Source: Myxococcota bacterium (GTDB taxonomy: Bacteria > Myxococcota > XYA12-FULL-58-9 > JALHOP01). From it: a stretch of DNA of 64,000 bases. A model generated the notes under the pieces. The model saw nothing but the letters and a program-made list of their open reading frames with translations, did no database searches and was not told the DNA's origin. This document shows positions 34,615-43,886 of the stretch, piece after piece (the stretch's first letter is position 1; the number at the start of each line of letters is the position of its first letter). The translations under genes and the position numbers were made by a program. The stretch is taken from assembly GCA_022842935.1 (NCBI GenBank), contig JALHOP010000006.1, positions 281,215 through 345,214 of the forward strand, written 5' to 3'.

Positions 34615-36180
34615 ATGCGCCAAACCCTCGCTCTAACGGGCCTCTTTGCCCTCGTCGTGACCTTCGCTGCGGCGGTGGCGCGTGCACAGGTCGATGACAC
34701 CGCGCCGAAGAAGGCGCGCATCGTGTCGATCGTCCGCGGCACCGGAGCTGGCTCTGACAAGGCCGCTGGTTTCGTCGGGCACTTCATGCGTGAAGCGCTC
34801 TATACCGATCAGCGCTACGAGCTCATCACCATCGATAGCGCGCTTGGCTCGACCGACGATCCACAGCAGGTGCTGACGCGAGCTCAGAACCTACTCACCC
34901 AGGGTCGCGATGCCTACGACTCGCTCGATCTCGATCAAGCCGTCGAGTACTTGAACGGCGCATTGCGCGAGCTCGAGCGCCGCGCGTACGTGGTCCGCGA
35001 CATCAAGCGGGTCTCCGAGATCCTCATGTTGCTGGGCGCGACGCACATCTTGCGCGGCGAAGACGCCAAGGGTCGCGAGCGTCTCGCTCAAGCGATCACC
35101 CTCGATGGCTCCATCGAGCCCGACCCGACGATCTTCAACCCCAGCATGCGCACGATCTTCAAATCCGCGCAGGCTTCCGTGAACAAGGCGCGCAAGGGCT
35201 CGATCGCTGTGAGCTCGAACCCGAGCTACGGCGAAGTCTTCGTCGACGGGAAGTTCGTTGGTATCGCTCCGGTGACCGTCGACAGTACCCTCGAGGGCCG
35301 CCACTACGCGCGCGTCATTCGCGATGGCTACCGTGAATACGGCACGGTGATCTCCGTCAAAGGCAATGCTGAAGCCAGTGAGGTTGCCGAGCTCGCGCCG
35401 TCGCCGAAGCTCGACGAATACGAGCACCTCGTGAACCTCACGATCGACGCGCGCAACGAGGTCATGCAGAAGCCCAACGCCAAACCCAACGAGGACCTGC
35501 TGACGCTGGCTTCGCAACTGGGCGTTCTCTTGGGTGTCGAACAGGTCTTCTTGACCGACGTCCGTCTCGATGGCGAGCGTGTGCTATTGCGTACAACACA
35601 GTTCGACCTGACGACCGACGAGAAGATGAAGAGCGCCTCGCACAGTTTTACCTACGACACTGTCGCTGCGAGCTACCAGCGCGAGATCAAGCTGATGATG
35701 GACCGTCACTTCGCGGCCGAGACGCTCGCGAAGAAGACCGAAGGCTCCATTTTCTACGGTCGCTGGGACACCGGTGGAGGTCTCGTACATGCTGGCTCGA
35801 ACGTATGCATGGGCGAGAGCTGCCAGGAATTTCGCCGCCGCGTCCTCTTTTATGGCGGCATCACCGCCGGCGCCCTCTTGGTCTCGGGCGGCGTGCTTGC
35901 CTATCTGGGCAAAAGCAACAACGACAAGTTCCGCGACGCGCCGCAGGGCACCCCAGAAGCCGATAGCGCTCGCAGCGCTGGCAAGATCCAAGCACTCACG
36001 GGCGATGTGCTCCTTGGTCTCGGCGTCGCCACGGTCGTGACCGGCACGATGCTCTACTTCTTCTATCACCCGTCACCTTCGTCGGACGACGTGATGTCGC
36101 GGCGCGCATCGCTCGTACCGCAGCTCGACATCGCGCCGATGGTGCGCGGCGGCGCCATGGTGGGCACATGGACCTTCTGA
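34615..36180 (+). CDS. Secreted PEGA-domain protein
   Basis: This 521-aa protein has a signal peptide (MRQTLALTGLFALVVTFAAAVARA). A TPR-like helical region follows at residues ~90-170. A PEGA domain lies near 194-245 (KGSIAVSSNPSYGEVFVDGKFVG). Two hydrophobic segments occur near the C-terminus (FYGGITAGALLVSGGVLAYLG and LLGLGVATVVTGTMLYFFY). PEGA domains are usually surface-associated. The stop overlaps the next gene by 13 bp. Confidence 0.78.
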   Translation: MRQTLALTGLFALVVTFAAAVARAQVDDTAPKKARIVSIVRGTGAGSDKAAGFVGHFMREALYTDQRYELITIDSALGSTDDPQQVLTRAQNLLTQGRDAYDSLDLDQAVEYLNGALRELERRAYVVRDIKRVSEILMLLGATHILRGEDAKGRERLAQAITLDGSIEPDPTIFNPSMRTIFKSAQASVNKARKGSIAVSSNPSYGEVFVDGKFVGIAPVTVDSTLEGRHYARVIRDGYREYGTVISVKGNAEASEVAELAPSPKLDEYEHLVNLTIDARNEVMQKPNAKPNEDLLTLASQLGVLLGVEQVFLTDVRLDGERVLLRTTQFDLTTDEKMKSASHSFTYDTVAASYQREIKLMMDRHFAAETLAKKTEGSIFYGRWDTGGGLVHAGSNVCMGESCQEFRRRVLFYGGITAGALLVSGGVLAYLGKSNNDKFRDAPQGTPEADSARSAGKIQALTGDVLLGLGVATVVTGTMLYFFYHPSPSSDDVMSRRASLVPQLDIAPMVRGGAMVGTWTF

Positions 36181-37061
36181 CCTTGCCACGCTTGGCCGCA
36201 CTTGCCGGGCTTGCCACCGTGGTCGCGTGTTCGTTGACCTACGACTGGGATCCGGACGGTCAACCCTGCCGTCAGTCAGGCACCGGCGCGACCGCGAGCT
36301 TCGCTTGTGACGAGGGCTTTAGCTGCTATCAGCGGGCTGGGGTCACGGGTAACGAGTGTGTCCGCGATGGCAGTCGACGTCGCGGCGAGGCCTGTTCGCT
36401 CGACCCCATGTGCGAAGAGGGTTTGCAGTGCGTCGATGGTGCCTGTCGCGAGCAGTGTGGTGCTTCGTATTTCTCGCAAACCGCTTGCCGTGGCGATGAG
36501 TTCTGTAAGCCGTTCCCCAATGAGGCGACTGGCTTCTGCGCGCGTAGCGAGTGCCTGAACGAGACCTGTCCTACCGGCCGCGTGTGTGCGCAGGTCAAAG
36601 ACGGGGCTGGCGCTTGTTTGATCGAATGCACGCCGAGCTTCACCGACCAGTCCTACAGCGACAATTGCGGCAGCACGAGCGGCGAGCGCTATTGCCAAGC
36701 CGTCGGTCGCGGGGCGCAGCGACGTCTCGTTTGCCTCGATACGACACGCAATGGACAGCCGATCGGCACCTTCTGCAACGTCATCGACCAGCCGTGCGCG
36801 GGTAACCAGAGCTACATCGACGGTGGCGGGCAGACGCGGTCTTTTGGCCTGACGTGCGCGACGAGTCAGTGCGTCGAGCTCTGCGATCCCACGCTGCCCA
36901 ACCCCGGGACGAATAACCTCGACTGCGGCGCTAGTACGGCACGCGGCGCGACATATTGCTGCGCTCAAGAAGGCGCGCCGGACGCGAGCGGCACGCCAAC
37001 GGCTTGGGGGATCTGCATACCGTTCGGCGGTAGCAGCACCTGCGACAAGTTTCTCTACTGA
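36168..37061 (+). CDS. Cys-rich lipoprotein
   Basis: This 297-aa protein has a lipoprotein signal peptide ending in a lipobox-like VVAC|S. About 30 Cys residues are spread over the mature part in repeating CxxGxxC-type spacing (CDEGFSC, CEEGLQCVDGACREQC, CPTGRVC), suggesting many disulfides as in EGF-like modules. The start overlaps the PEGA gene, so the two are probably co-translated and may act together at the cell surface. Function is unknown. Confidence 0.7.
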   Translation: MDLLTLPRLAALAGLATVVACSLTYDWDPDGQPCRQSGTGATASFACDEGFSCYQRAGVTGNECVRDGSRRRGEACSLDPMCEEGLQCVDGACREQCGASYFSQTACRGDEFCKPFPNEATGFCARSECLNETCPTGRVCAQVKDGAGACLIECTPSFTDQSYSDNCGSTSGERYCQAVGRGAQRRLVCLDTTRNGQPIGTFCNVIDQPCAGNQSYIDGGGQTRSFGLTCATSQCVELCDPTLPNPGTNNLDCGASTARGATYCCAQEGAPDASGTPTAWGICIPFGGSSTCDKFLY

Positions 37062-37070
37062 GACGACGAA

Positions 37071-37415
37071 TCAGTCGCGCAGGAAGGCTGCGAGACGCTG
37101 GCGGTCGTCTTCGGCCATGTCGACGAACTCGATACCCATGCCAGCGTTACCCTTGATGCGCGGGTCGCGCGTCACCCACACGACTCGGCCGAGCGCGCGC
37201 ACCGGATCTTGTTTCGGTAACGGTATGGCCATCTCGAGCTGATCACCCAGCTCGAGGAGCAGGTCAGAGCGCAGGAAGGCTCCCCCGATGCTAACGTCGA
37301 CACTCTCGAAAACCAGCTCACCGGCGCGGTCGCCAGTCGGGGCGGCACGCACGTCCACCGAGATGGGACGGCGCGCGTGCTTGCGCTTCGTCGAGAGGCT
37401 CTTGTCGCTCTTCAT
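37071..37415 (-). CDS. PilZ-domain protein
   Basis: This 114-aa single-domain protein has an Arg-rich c-di-GMP site (KRKHARRPISVDV) and the D-x-S-x-x-G motif (VDVSIGGAFL), so it is predicted to bind cyclic di-GMP. No output domain is attached. It is convergent with the Cys-rich lipoprotein gene. Confidence 0.88.
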   Translation of the reverse strand: MKSDKSLSTKRKHARRPISVDVRAAPTGDRAGELVFESVDVSIGGAFLRSDLLLELGDQLEMAIPLPKQDPVRALGRVVWVTRDPRIKGNAGMGIEFVDMAEDDRQRLAAFLRD

Positions 37416-37475
37416 GGCTATCTCGAAAGCCTAACACGTAGGAGTCTTGCGGCAACTTTCGCTGCCCGCAACACC

Positions 37476-37922
37476 CTAGACGCGATGGTACTTCTCGCCG
37501 CGAAGAATGGTGTGCGCGCGGTACAGTTGCTCGAGCAACAGCATCTGCGCCATGCGATGCGGTAGGGTCAGTCGGGATAGTGCCATCGTGGTCTGAGCCC
37601 GGGACTTGATGTCGGCATGAAGGCCGTCTGCGCCGCCAAGGACCAAGGTGACGGTTTGCGCGCGCTCGAGCCAGGTCCGGCACCAACTCGCTAGCTCCAT
37701 CGTGGTTGGCTCTTTGCCGCGCTCGTCGAGGGCGACGACGACGTCCGAGGGCCGGATGTGTTTGAGCAGCGCATCACGCTCACCCACCATGTCACTCTCG
37801 CGGATCATCAGCCGCTCGAGCGGAGCGTAGTGCGTTAGGCGCTCGGCATAGTCGTCAGCCGCGGCGAGCAGCGGGTCATTGGCTTTACGCCCGACCCAAA
37901 GAATGCGGTAGGCGAAACTCAG
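37476..37922 (-). CDS. rlmH: 23S rRNA (pseudouridine1915-N3)-methyltransferase, apparent CTG start
   Basis: The C-terminal SPOUT methyltransferase part is typical (VVALDERGKEP, LVLGGADGLHADI, LTLPHRMAQMLLLEQLYRAHTILRGEKYHR). The first ATG (37808) would give only 110 aa and lose the conserved N-terminus. Upstream codons in frame encode YRILWVGRKANDPLLAAADDY, the family N-terminus, with no ATG, GTG or TTG. A CTG at 37922 overlaps the rsfS TGA stop as CTGA and gives 148 aa, close to the usual ~155. The enzyme methylates pseudouridine 1915 on the assembled ribosome. Confidence 0.85.
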   Translation of the reverse strand: MSFAYRILWVGRKANDPLLAAADDYAERLTHYAPLERLMIRESDMVGERDALLKHIRPSDVVVALDERGKEPTTMELASWCRTWLERAQTVTLVLGGADGLHADIKSRAQTTMALSRLTLPHRMAQMLLLEQLYRAHTILRGEKYHRV

Positions 37923-38305
37923 GAGAGTTGTTGGCGAGCTTTGGCAGCGACCACCGGCGCGTCCGCTGAGATGCGCGTGCGGGGGGCTTTGTCGTAGAGG
38001 GACTCGAGGTCATACAGGTCACGCGCGAACTGGTGGAACACGTGGACGACGACGCCGCCAAGGTCGAGCAACGCCCATTGGCCCTCGCGCGCTCCTTCGG
38101 CGCCGACGATGCTGACGTGCTCACGCTTGAGAGTGACCTCGACCGACTCGGCGACGGCCTGCACGTGGCGGTCGCTCGTACCTGATGCGATCACGAGAAA
38201 GTCCGCGTAGGTCGAACGGCTGCGCAAGTCGACGATGACGACGTTCTGCGCTTTCATGTCGAGAGCAACTGCGGCGGCGCGGCGGGCCAAGGCTTCAGTA
38301 TCCAG
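37919..38305 (-). CDS. rsfS: Ribosomal silencing factor RsfS, apparent CTG start
   Basis: About 128 aa, RsfS/Iojap fold, with VVIVDLRSRSTYADFLVIASGTSDRHVQAVAE, WALLDLGGVVVHVF and LYDLESLY. It binds ribosomal protein uL14 and blocks subunit joining in starvation. A perfect TAGGAGG stands 5 nt before CTG 38305, which is in frame; the TTG at 38290 is about 20 nt from it. The CTG also restores the conserved DTEALARRAAAVALDMKA N-terminus. The rsfS-rlmH order is the common one. Confidence 0.88.
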   Translation of the reverse strand: MDTEALARRAAAVALDMKAQNVVIVDLRSRSTYADFLVIASGTSDRHVQAVAESVEVTLKREHVSIVGAEGAREGQWALLDLGGVVVHVFHQFARDLYDLESLYDKAPRTRISADAPVVAAKARQQLS

Positions 38306-38396
38306 AACTTCCTCCTACCCCGCGAAGATACGCTCGCTGACCCGATCTGTAAACGCTGCATCAGCTAGTATCGGCAGGTCCGGCGCCCTGCCACCG

Positions 38397-39326
38397 TCAA
38401 TCTTTCGGCGGCAACGGATCGAGGTGCTCGCGAAAGAAGCTCACCGGATCGGCGGGCGGGGTGGCGATACGGAATTCGGGTATCGCCTTTGGGGCGGTGA
38501 TCTTTGCCACCTTGCCCACGTTTTTGACCGCGCCCTCGTAGGTGAGGGCCATCTCGGTGACGCGGCCTTCTTTCTCGTCGATGGCGAGGCGACCGCTCAC
38601 CGACAGCTTTAGCGGAGTCCCTGTGGCCTTGTCGATGAATAGGCTACCGGTGAGCTCACGTGGCTTCGCCCGTTCGCGCCATCCCGCCGGCGCGGTGACC
38701 GCCAACGTTGTGGGCGGCAGGGTGTCGACCTTGGGCTTGCCGTCGGGATCGGGCTGAGTGAGCCCGAGGTCGAAGCGCACCGCCTCACGATCGCCGACGC
38801 GGGCGGCCCGCCCCTGAGAGAAGCGGAGCGCCGGCCGGAATGGCTCCAAGGCCTGCGCCATGCTCGACCAGGCGATGTCGCTCCAACCCGGCGCCTGGAA
38901 GTCGTGGTTGTCGGCGACGCGCATCTGGCCCTTGTCCTGGCGGATGTAGGTCTTGCGATCGACGATGCTGACCTCGATCTGATTTCCTGGTGTGTCGAGC
39001 CGTACGTAGAGGTTGTCGTTGGGGTCCTGGCGCACCAAATAGGTGTCCGCTTGCTCGCTGTCACGGCTACCCGCAGTCAGCTTGATGACCGATGACGCCT
39101 CGAGCTCGAGCGACCCCAAGCGTGCCGCCGCCTCGCCGAACGGCATGTACAGACAGCGCCGCTGCACCTTGGCCGACTTCTCGAAGTCGTCGACATCGAT
39201 GGGAGAGGTGTCGAAAGTGACTGGTTTGTGCGGGGCGATGGTCGAAGAGGCGGTGTCACCCTTGCAGCCCGAAATGGCGAAGAGCGCTGCCAGGGCGCAT
39301 CCAAAGGCCGATATGCCGCGATTCAT
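38397..39326 (-). CDS. Lipoprotein of unknown function
   Basis: About 309 aa with a lipoprotein signal (ALAALFAISGC, lipobox ISGC). The mature part is beta-rich with several Cys and resembles outer-membrane lipoprotein carriers of unknown ligand; no enzyme motif is visible. I choose the ATG at 39326, which gives a clean signal peptide. The frame continues upstream to 40052 but that part is antisense to the S41 protease gene. It diverges from that gene. Confidence 0.75.
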   Translation of the reverse strand: MNRGISAFGCALAALFAISGCKGDTASSTIAPHKPVTFDTSPIDVDDFEKSAKVQRRCLYMPFGEAAARLGSLELEASSVIKLTAGSRDSEQADTYLVRQDPNDNLYVRLDTPGNQIEVSIVDRKTYIRQDKGQMRVADNHDFQAPGWSDIAWSSMAQALEPFRPALRFSQGRAARVGDREAVRFDLGLTQPDPDGKPKVDTLPPTTLAVTAPAGWRERAKPRELTGSLFIDKATGTPLKLSVSGRLAIDEKEGRVTEMALTYEGAVKNVGKVAKITAPKAIPEFRIATPPADPVSFFREHLDPLPPKD

Positions 39327-39437
39327 CGCCGCTCGATATATCGAGGCAGGAAGGCCGGCGCCACCGGTGATTCGCTTGCAGGGCCCTTTCCCGCATACTA
39401 CCCTTTGAATGATGCGCCGCGCCCCTGGAGATGCCAT

Positions 39438-42400
39438 TTGACGGCCGGCCAACGCACCGCCCGCTTCATCGTCGCCGTCACGGCGACGGTCGCGGTTTTG
39501 ACGCTTGGCGCCGTGACCCTTACCACGCAAGGATTCGGTGTCTTCGCGCGTGGTGACATCGAGCTGCCCGCAACCGATCTCGGGAGCGCCGCAGACTATC
39601 ACGCTGACTATCCTGCTTCTCCGGAAAGCGCCGCGACCCTGGGGGGAGCCGCTCTCGATAGCGCTCCGACGCCAGTCGCAACGCCTAGCTACGACCTCTC
39701 GGCCCATCAGACGCTCAGCCGCGTCATCATCTTGCTCAAGGAAAACTACGTCGAGCCCGAGCGCATCAAGCCGTACGACATGTTCATCGCGGCGCTCGAC
39801 TACATCCAGAAGACCATCCCCGAGGTCATCGTCGACGACAGCGAAGCACCGCGCCGCATCAAGGTCGCGGTCATGAACAACGAGCACGTCTTCGATCTCG
39901 AGCGGCTTGGCGGGCTCGACCAGCTTTGGGAAGTGACGCTCGCATTGCGCGACATCTTCCGCTTCATTCAGACCTACATCACGGACCCCGAACAGCGGCA
40001 CGACATCGAATACGCCGCCATCAACGGTATGCTTTCCACGCTGGACCCGCACAGCGTGTTGCTCAAGCCCGAGAGCTTCAACGAGATGCGGCTGTCGACG
40101 CGTGGCGAGTTCGGCGGCCTAGGTATCGTCATCTCTATCCGCGACGGCGGACTCACGGTCGTTTCGCCCATCGAGGACACGCCAGCAGCGCGCGCTGGCA
40201 TCAAGGCGCAGGACCAGATCGTCAAGATTGGCGAGGAGTCGACCGTCAACATGGGCCTCGAGGACGCAGTCGAGCGGCTTCGCGGCAAGCCTGGCTCGAA
40301 GATCAACATCTGGGTGAAGCGCAAGAAGTGGACGGAGGCGAAGCGCTTCGTGCTCACCCGCGCCGTCATCAAGATTCAGAGCGTCGCTTCGAGGCTGCTC
40401 GACCGCGGCGTCGGTTACGTACGCATCAAGAACTTCCAGGCGAACACGTTCGACGACTTGCATAGTCACCTCGAGGGACTGCGAAAGAAGAACAAGGGCG
40501 AGCTCAAGGGCTTGGTTCTCGACTTGCGCAACAACCCTGGTGGTCTCCTCGACCAGGCCATCTTGGTGAGCGATCGCTTCATCGATCGCGGTCCCCTGGT
40601 CATCACGGTTGGGGAGGGCAATCGCAAACGTGACGTCAAGTCGGCGCACGCGCAGGGGACGGAGCCGCCGTATCCGATGGCCGTTCTGGTGAACAGCGGG
40701 AGCGCATCTGCGAGCGAAATCGTCGCCGGTGCTCTGAAGAACCACGATCGCGCGGTCATCGTGGGGCAGCAGACATTTGGTAAGGGTTCTGTCCAGGTGC
40801 TCTACGACTTCAAAGACAAGTCGGCGCTCAAGCTCACGATCGCTCAGTACCTGACCCCAGGTGACGTTTCGATCCAGGGGCTCGGAATCTCGCCTGACGT
40901 CGCTGTGCAGCCCGCCTCCATCGAGGGTCACGACGTCCATGTCTTCGTGAGTGACGATGCGACGCGCGAGAAAGATCTCGAGCACCATCTCGACGTTCCC
41001 CAGGTGGTCCGCGAAAGCGAAGACCTGGTCGTCGAAGGGGCCAAGAGCGCGACGGCCTCGCAGCCCTCGGTGACCATCGTTCACCTCGCGGAAACGACGA
41101 CTGGCGATGGCGAGCCCAAGACGCAGGGCGACGACGAACAAGAGGGGCCGAACGAGTTCACGTACGACTTCGAGACGCAGCTCGCGCACGACCTCGTGGC
41201 CAGCGCGAAGAGCTCCGATCGCAAGAAGATCATCGCCGAGAGCCGCACCGTATTTCTGGGGCGCGCCGATGAGCAGGAGCAGCGAGTCGCCAAGCGCCTC
41301 GAGAGCCTCGGCGTCGATTGGACCGCCGCCAAGGACGCCGAGAAAGGCGGGCGCGCGGAGGCCACCGTCGACTTGGCGATGACGCCGCAAACCACCGGCC
41401 GCCCACTCACGGCTGGCGACACAGTGACGCTGACCGCGACTGTCCGCAACACCGGGAGCTCGCCGCTTTATCGCGTCTACGGCATCACCCAGTCCGAGAA
41501 CCCGCTCTTCAAGAATCTCGAGTTCGCGTTTGGTCGTCTCGCCCCGGGGGCCTCTAAGAGCTGGACGACCGAGGTGAAGCTACCGCGGGAAATGTCCGCG
41601 CGCGCCGACGACATGACGATCACCATCGGTGATCAACAGCGGCGACTCGACTCTGTGAAGACCGGACTCGTGGTGTCGATCGAGGAGCAGAAGAAGCCGC
41701 GTTTTGCCTACAGCATGTGGCTCGACGACCGCGGCGGCGGCAATGGCGACGGCGTGCTGCAGGTCGGCGAAAAGGTCAACCTCATCGTCGACGTGAAGAA
41801 CATCGGCACCGGCCAGTCCGACGAGGCGGTGATAAGCCTCAAGAATCTCTCCGGAGATGCTCTGTTCCTCGAGCGTGGCCGCGACAAGATCGAGGCGCTC
41901 AAGCCCGGAAAGAACAAAGCGGTCGAGCTCAAGTTCTCACTGCGCGTAGGTCCCGGTGGACGGGACGGTCGCGGAACCGCGCGCGAAGCCGTGACCAAAC
42001 AGCTAAGCCCAGACGGGGAGGGAGAAGACGTCATCGAAGACGACGTGCCTCGCGCCGGCGACGCAATCGATCTGAAGGTGTCCGTTTGGGACTCGACGTA
42101 CGGCGAGACCGTCTCCGAGCACCTGCATGTCCCAGTACGTGAGGCGCGCAAGGCGCGGATAGAGAATCGGCCGCTACTGCTCGCCGGCAACGACGAAGTC
42201 CCGATCTTCGCGGGCGCCGATGCCGCAATGCCAGTGGTCGCCTACGCAAAGAGCGGCGCTTCGCTTCGCACTGACGCGAGCTTCGATGGCTGGTACCGCG
42301 TCGAGGTGGGCAACGGCGCGCCCGGATACATCCGCGATAGCGACATCAAGCTCGGCGCCAAGGCCGCCTCTGCGCGCAAAGCGACCGTGCGGCCGATCAT

Positions 42401-42743
42401 GGCGCACTCGGTGCCCTCGATCGAGCTCGATGTCCCCGCGCTCGTCACCGCGCAGCCGTCGATGCGTCTGTCTGGTTTCGTGCGCGACGAGCAAGCGCTC
42501 AAAGACGTCTTCGTCTTCGTAAACGACAAGAAGGTGTTTTACGGCGGCCTTTCCGCCATGCAGGCCGACAAGGGCATCTACCGGGCTCCCTTCGACGTGA
42601 CGGTGCCGCTCCGAACGGGCTCGAACACGGTTGCGGTCGTCGCGCGCGAGAGCAACGACCTCGTGACCCGCAAGATCTTCGGTGTTTACCGTTCCGACCC
42701 AGCGCTCGCGGCCGTGCGCGAGCCCAATGCCCCGAAGCGCTGA
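39438..42743 (+). CDS. Large S41 (CtpA/Prc-like) processing protease
   Basis: About 1101 aa. An N-terminal TM anchor (FIVAVTATVAVLTLGAVTL) precedes a PDZ domain (residues ~220-300, FGGLGIVISIRDGGLTVV). The S41 catalytic domain follows, with the Ser in SASE (from SGSASASEI) and the Lys 25 residues later in TFGKGSVQ, the same Ser-Lys spacing as in E. coli Prc. The long C-terminal half is unusual: CARDB-like immunoglobulin-type segments (LTATVRNTGSSPL, LIVDVKNIGTGQS) and an SH3-like domain near residue 930. It should act in the periplasm. The TTG at 39438 has GGAG 7 nt upstream. Confidence 0.88.
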   Translation: MTAGQRTARFIVAVTATVAVLTLGAVTLTTQGFGVFARGDIELPATDLGSAADYHADYPASPESAATLGGAALDSAPTPVATPSYDLSAHQTLSRVIILLKENYVEPERIKPYDMFIAALDYIQKTIPEVIVDDSEAPRRIKVAVMNNEHVFDLERLGGLDQLWEVTLALRDIFRFIQTYITDPEQRHDIEYAAINGMLSTLDPHSVLLKPESFNEMRLSTRGEFGGLGIVISIRDGGLTVVSPIEDTPAARAGIKAQDQIVKIGEESTVNMGLEDAVERLRGKPGSKINIWVKRKKWTEAKRFVLTRAVIKIQSVASRLLDRGVGYVRIKNFQANTFDDLHSHLEGLRKKNKGELKGLVLDLRNNPGGLLDQAILVSDRFIDRGPLVITVGEGNRKRDVKSAHAQGTEPPYPMAVLVNSGSASASEIVAGALKNHDRAVIVGQQTFGKGSVQVLYDFKDKSALKLTIAQYLTPGDVSIQGLGISPDVAVQPASIEGHDVHVFVSDDATREKDLEHHLDVPQVVRESEDLVVEGAKSATASQPSVTIVHLAETTTGDGEPKTQGDDEQEGPNEFTYDFETQLAHDLVASAKSSDRKKIIAESRTVFLGRADEQEQRVAKRLESLGVDWTAAKDAEKGGRAEATVDLAMTPQTTGRPLTAGDTVTLTATVRNTGSSPLYRVYGITQSENPLFKNLEFAFGRLAPGASKSWTTEVKLPREMSARADDMTITIGDQQRRLDSVKTGLVVSIEEQKKPRFAYSMWLDDRGGGNGDGVLQVGEKVNLIVDVKNIGTGQSDEAVISLKNLSGDALFLERGRDKIEALKPGKNKAVELKFSLRVGPGGRDGRGTAREAVTKQLSPDGEGEDVIEDDVPRAGDAIDLKVSVWDSTYGETVSEHLHVPVREARKARIENRPLLLAGNDEVPIFAGADAAMPVVAYAKSGASLRTDASFDGWYRVEVGNGAPGYIRDSDIKLGAKAASARKATVRPIMAHSVPSIELDVPALVTAQPSMRLSGFVRDEQALKDVFVFVNDKKVFYGGLSAMQADKGIYRAPFDVTVPLRTGSNTVAVVARESNDLVTRKIFGVYRSDPALAAVREPNAPKR

Positions 42744-42763
42744 AGACGAGGGATGGTCCCGAC

Positions 42764-43795
42764 GTGAAAGGCTTCGTTCTTGCCGCCGGCTTCGGAACGC
42801 GTTTGGCTCCGCTGACGCAGACCGTGCCCAAGCCGCTGTTCCCAGTCGGTCACCTGCCGCTCATCGGTTACGCCCTGCGCTTGCTCGCGCACCACGGCAT
42901 CACCGACGTCATCGTCAATCTGCATCACCTCGGTAAGCAGCTCCGCGAGGCGGTCGGAGATGGCTCTGCGTACGGCGTTTCGGTGACCTACAGCGAGGAG
43001 CCCGAGATTCTGGGCACGGGTGGGGGCTTGAAGAAGATGCACCACGCCCTCGATGACACCTTCGTCGTGGTCAACAGCGACACCATCCTCGACGTCGATC
43101 TCCACGCCGTCATAGCGACACATCGCCGCCGGCGGGCCCTCGCCACCATGATCCTGCGCCGTGATCCCGATCAGGGCAGCTATGGCCAGATCGAGATCGA
43201 CGGAGACGGCCGTGTGCGTCGCATTTTGGGGCACATGAGCCCGACTGACGAGAAGAACGCCAAAGAGATCGAAGCGGTTATCACACCGTACATGTTCACC
43301 GGCGTCCACGTCCTCGAGCCGGGCTTGCTCGAGTACCTACCCGAGGGCGTCGAGACGTGCGTCATGCGGTACGGTTACATGAAGGCCATGAACAACGACG
43401 AGCTCATTCAAGGGGTCGTTACCAACGACTACTGGGTCGATGCCGGTACACCGAAGCGCTATTTCGATGCCAACCTCGATGTCATGAGCGGCCGTGCGCG
43501 TGTCCGCTATGCCGGAGGACTGCCACCGGAACGCGAATCCCGCGTCTGGGTGTCGCCGAGCGCGGACGTCGCGAGCAGCGCAAAGCTTCAGGCCCCCACT
43601 ATCGTCTGCGACGGTGTGCGCATCGCAGAAGGCGCACATGTTGGGCCGAACACCGTGCTCGCCTCTGGCGCGAGTGTGGGCCGTGACGTCATCGTGGAGA
43701 ACAGCATCATCCTCGACGGGGCTCGCGCCGACGCTCAGGCCGTCGGCGTCATTGTAGGCAAAAAAGCCCGCGTCGAAATCGTCAAGGACGCGTGA
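42764..43795 (+). CDS. NDP-sugar (mannose-1-phosphate guanylyl-type) nucleotidyltransferase
   Basis: This 343-aa enzyme has the N-terminal pyrophosphorylase signature KGFVLAAGFGTRLAPLTQTVPKPLFPVG and Asp residues in VVNSDTILDVD. The C-terminal part carries left-handed beta-helix hexapeptide repeats (IAEGAHVGPNTVLASGASVGRDV). It activates a sugar-1-phosphate; the mannose/GDP assignment is uncertain. It starts 20 bp after the protease gene with a GTG and is followed by a strong hairpin. Confidence 0.85.
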   Translation: MKGFVLAAGFGTRLAPLTQTVPKPLFPVGHLPLIGYALRLLAHHGITDVIVNLHHLGKQLREAVGDGSAYGVSVTYSEEPEILGTGGGLKKMHHALDDTFVVVNSDTILDVDLHAVIATHRRRRALATMILRRDPDQGSYGQIEIDGDGRVRRILGHMSPTDEKNAKEIEAVITPYMFTGVHVLEPGLLEYLPEGVETCVMRYGYMKAMNNDELIQGVVTNDYWVDAGTPKRYFDANLDVMSGRARVRYAGGLPPERESRVWVSPSADVASSAKLQAPTIVCDGVRIAEGAHVGPNTVLASGASVGRDVIVENSIILDGARADAQAVGVIVGKKARVEIVKDA

Positions 43796-43804
43796 ATCGC
43801 GCAA

Positions 43805-43832
43805 GGCTGTGGGGTGGGAGAACCCCACAGCC
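43805..43832 (+). terminator. Hairpin after nucleotidyltransferase gene
   Basis: GGCTGTGGGGT - GGGAGA - ACCCCACAGCC is a perfect 11-bp stem starting 10 bp after the stop codon. It is very stable but lacks a following U tract, so it may terminate weakly or protect the mRNA 3' end. Confidence 0.6.
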
Positions 43833-43886
43833 AGCACGCAAGGAGAAGCACGAACCGTCCACGACGCGACGGCGACGTATCCTATT

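Noticed and set aside
39327..40052. Upstream extension of the lipoprotein gene
   Set aside because: It is antisense to the S41 protease, and the internal ATG at 39326 gives a perfect lipoprotein signal.
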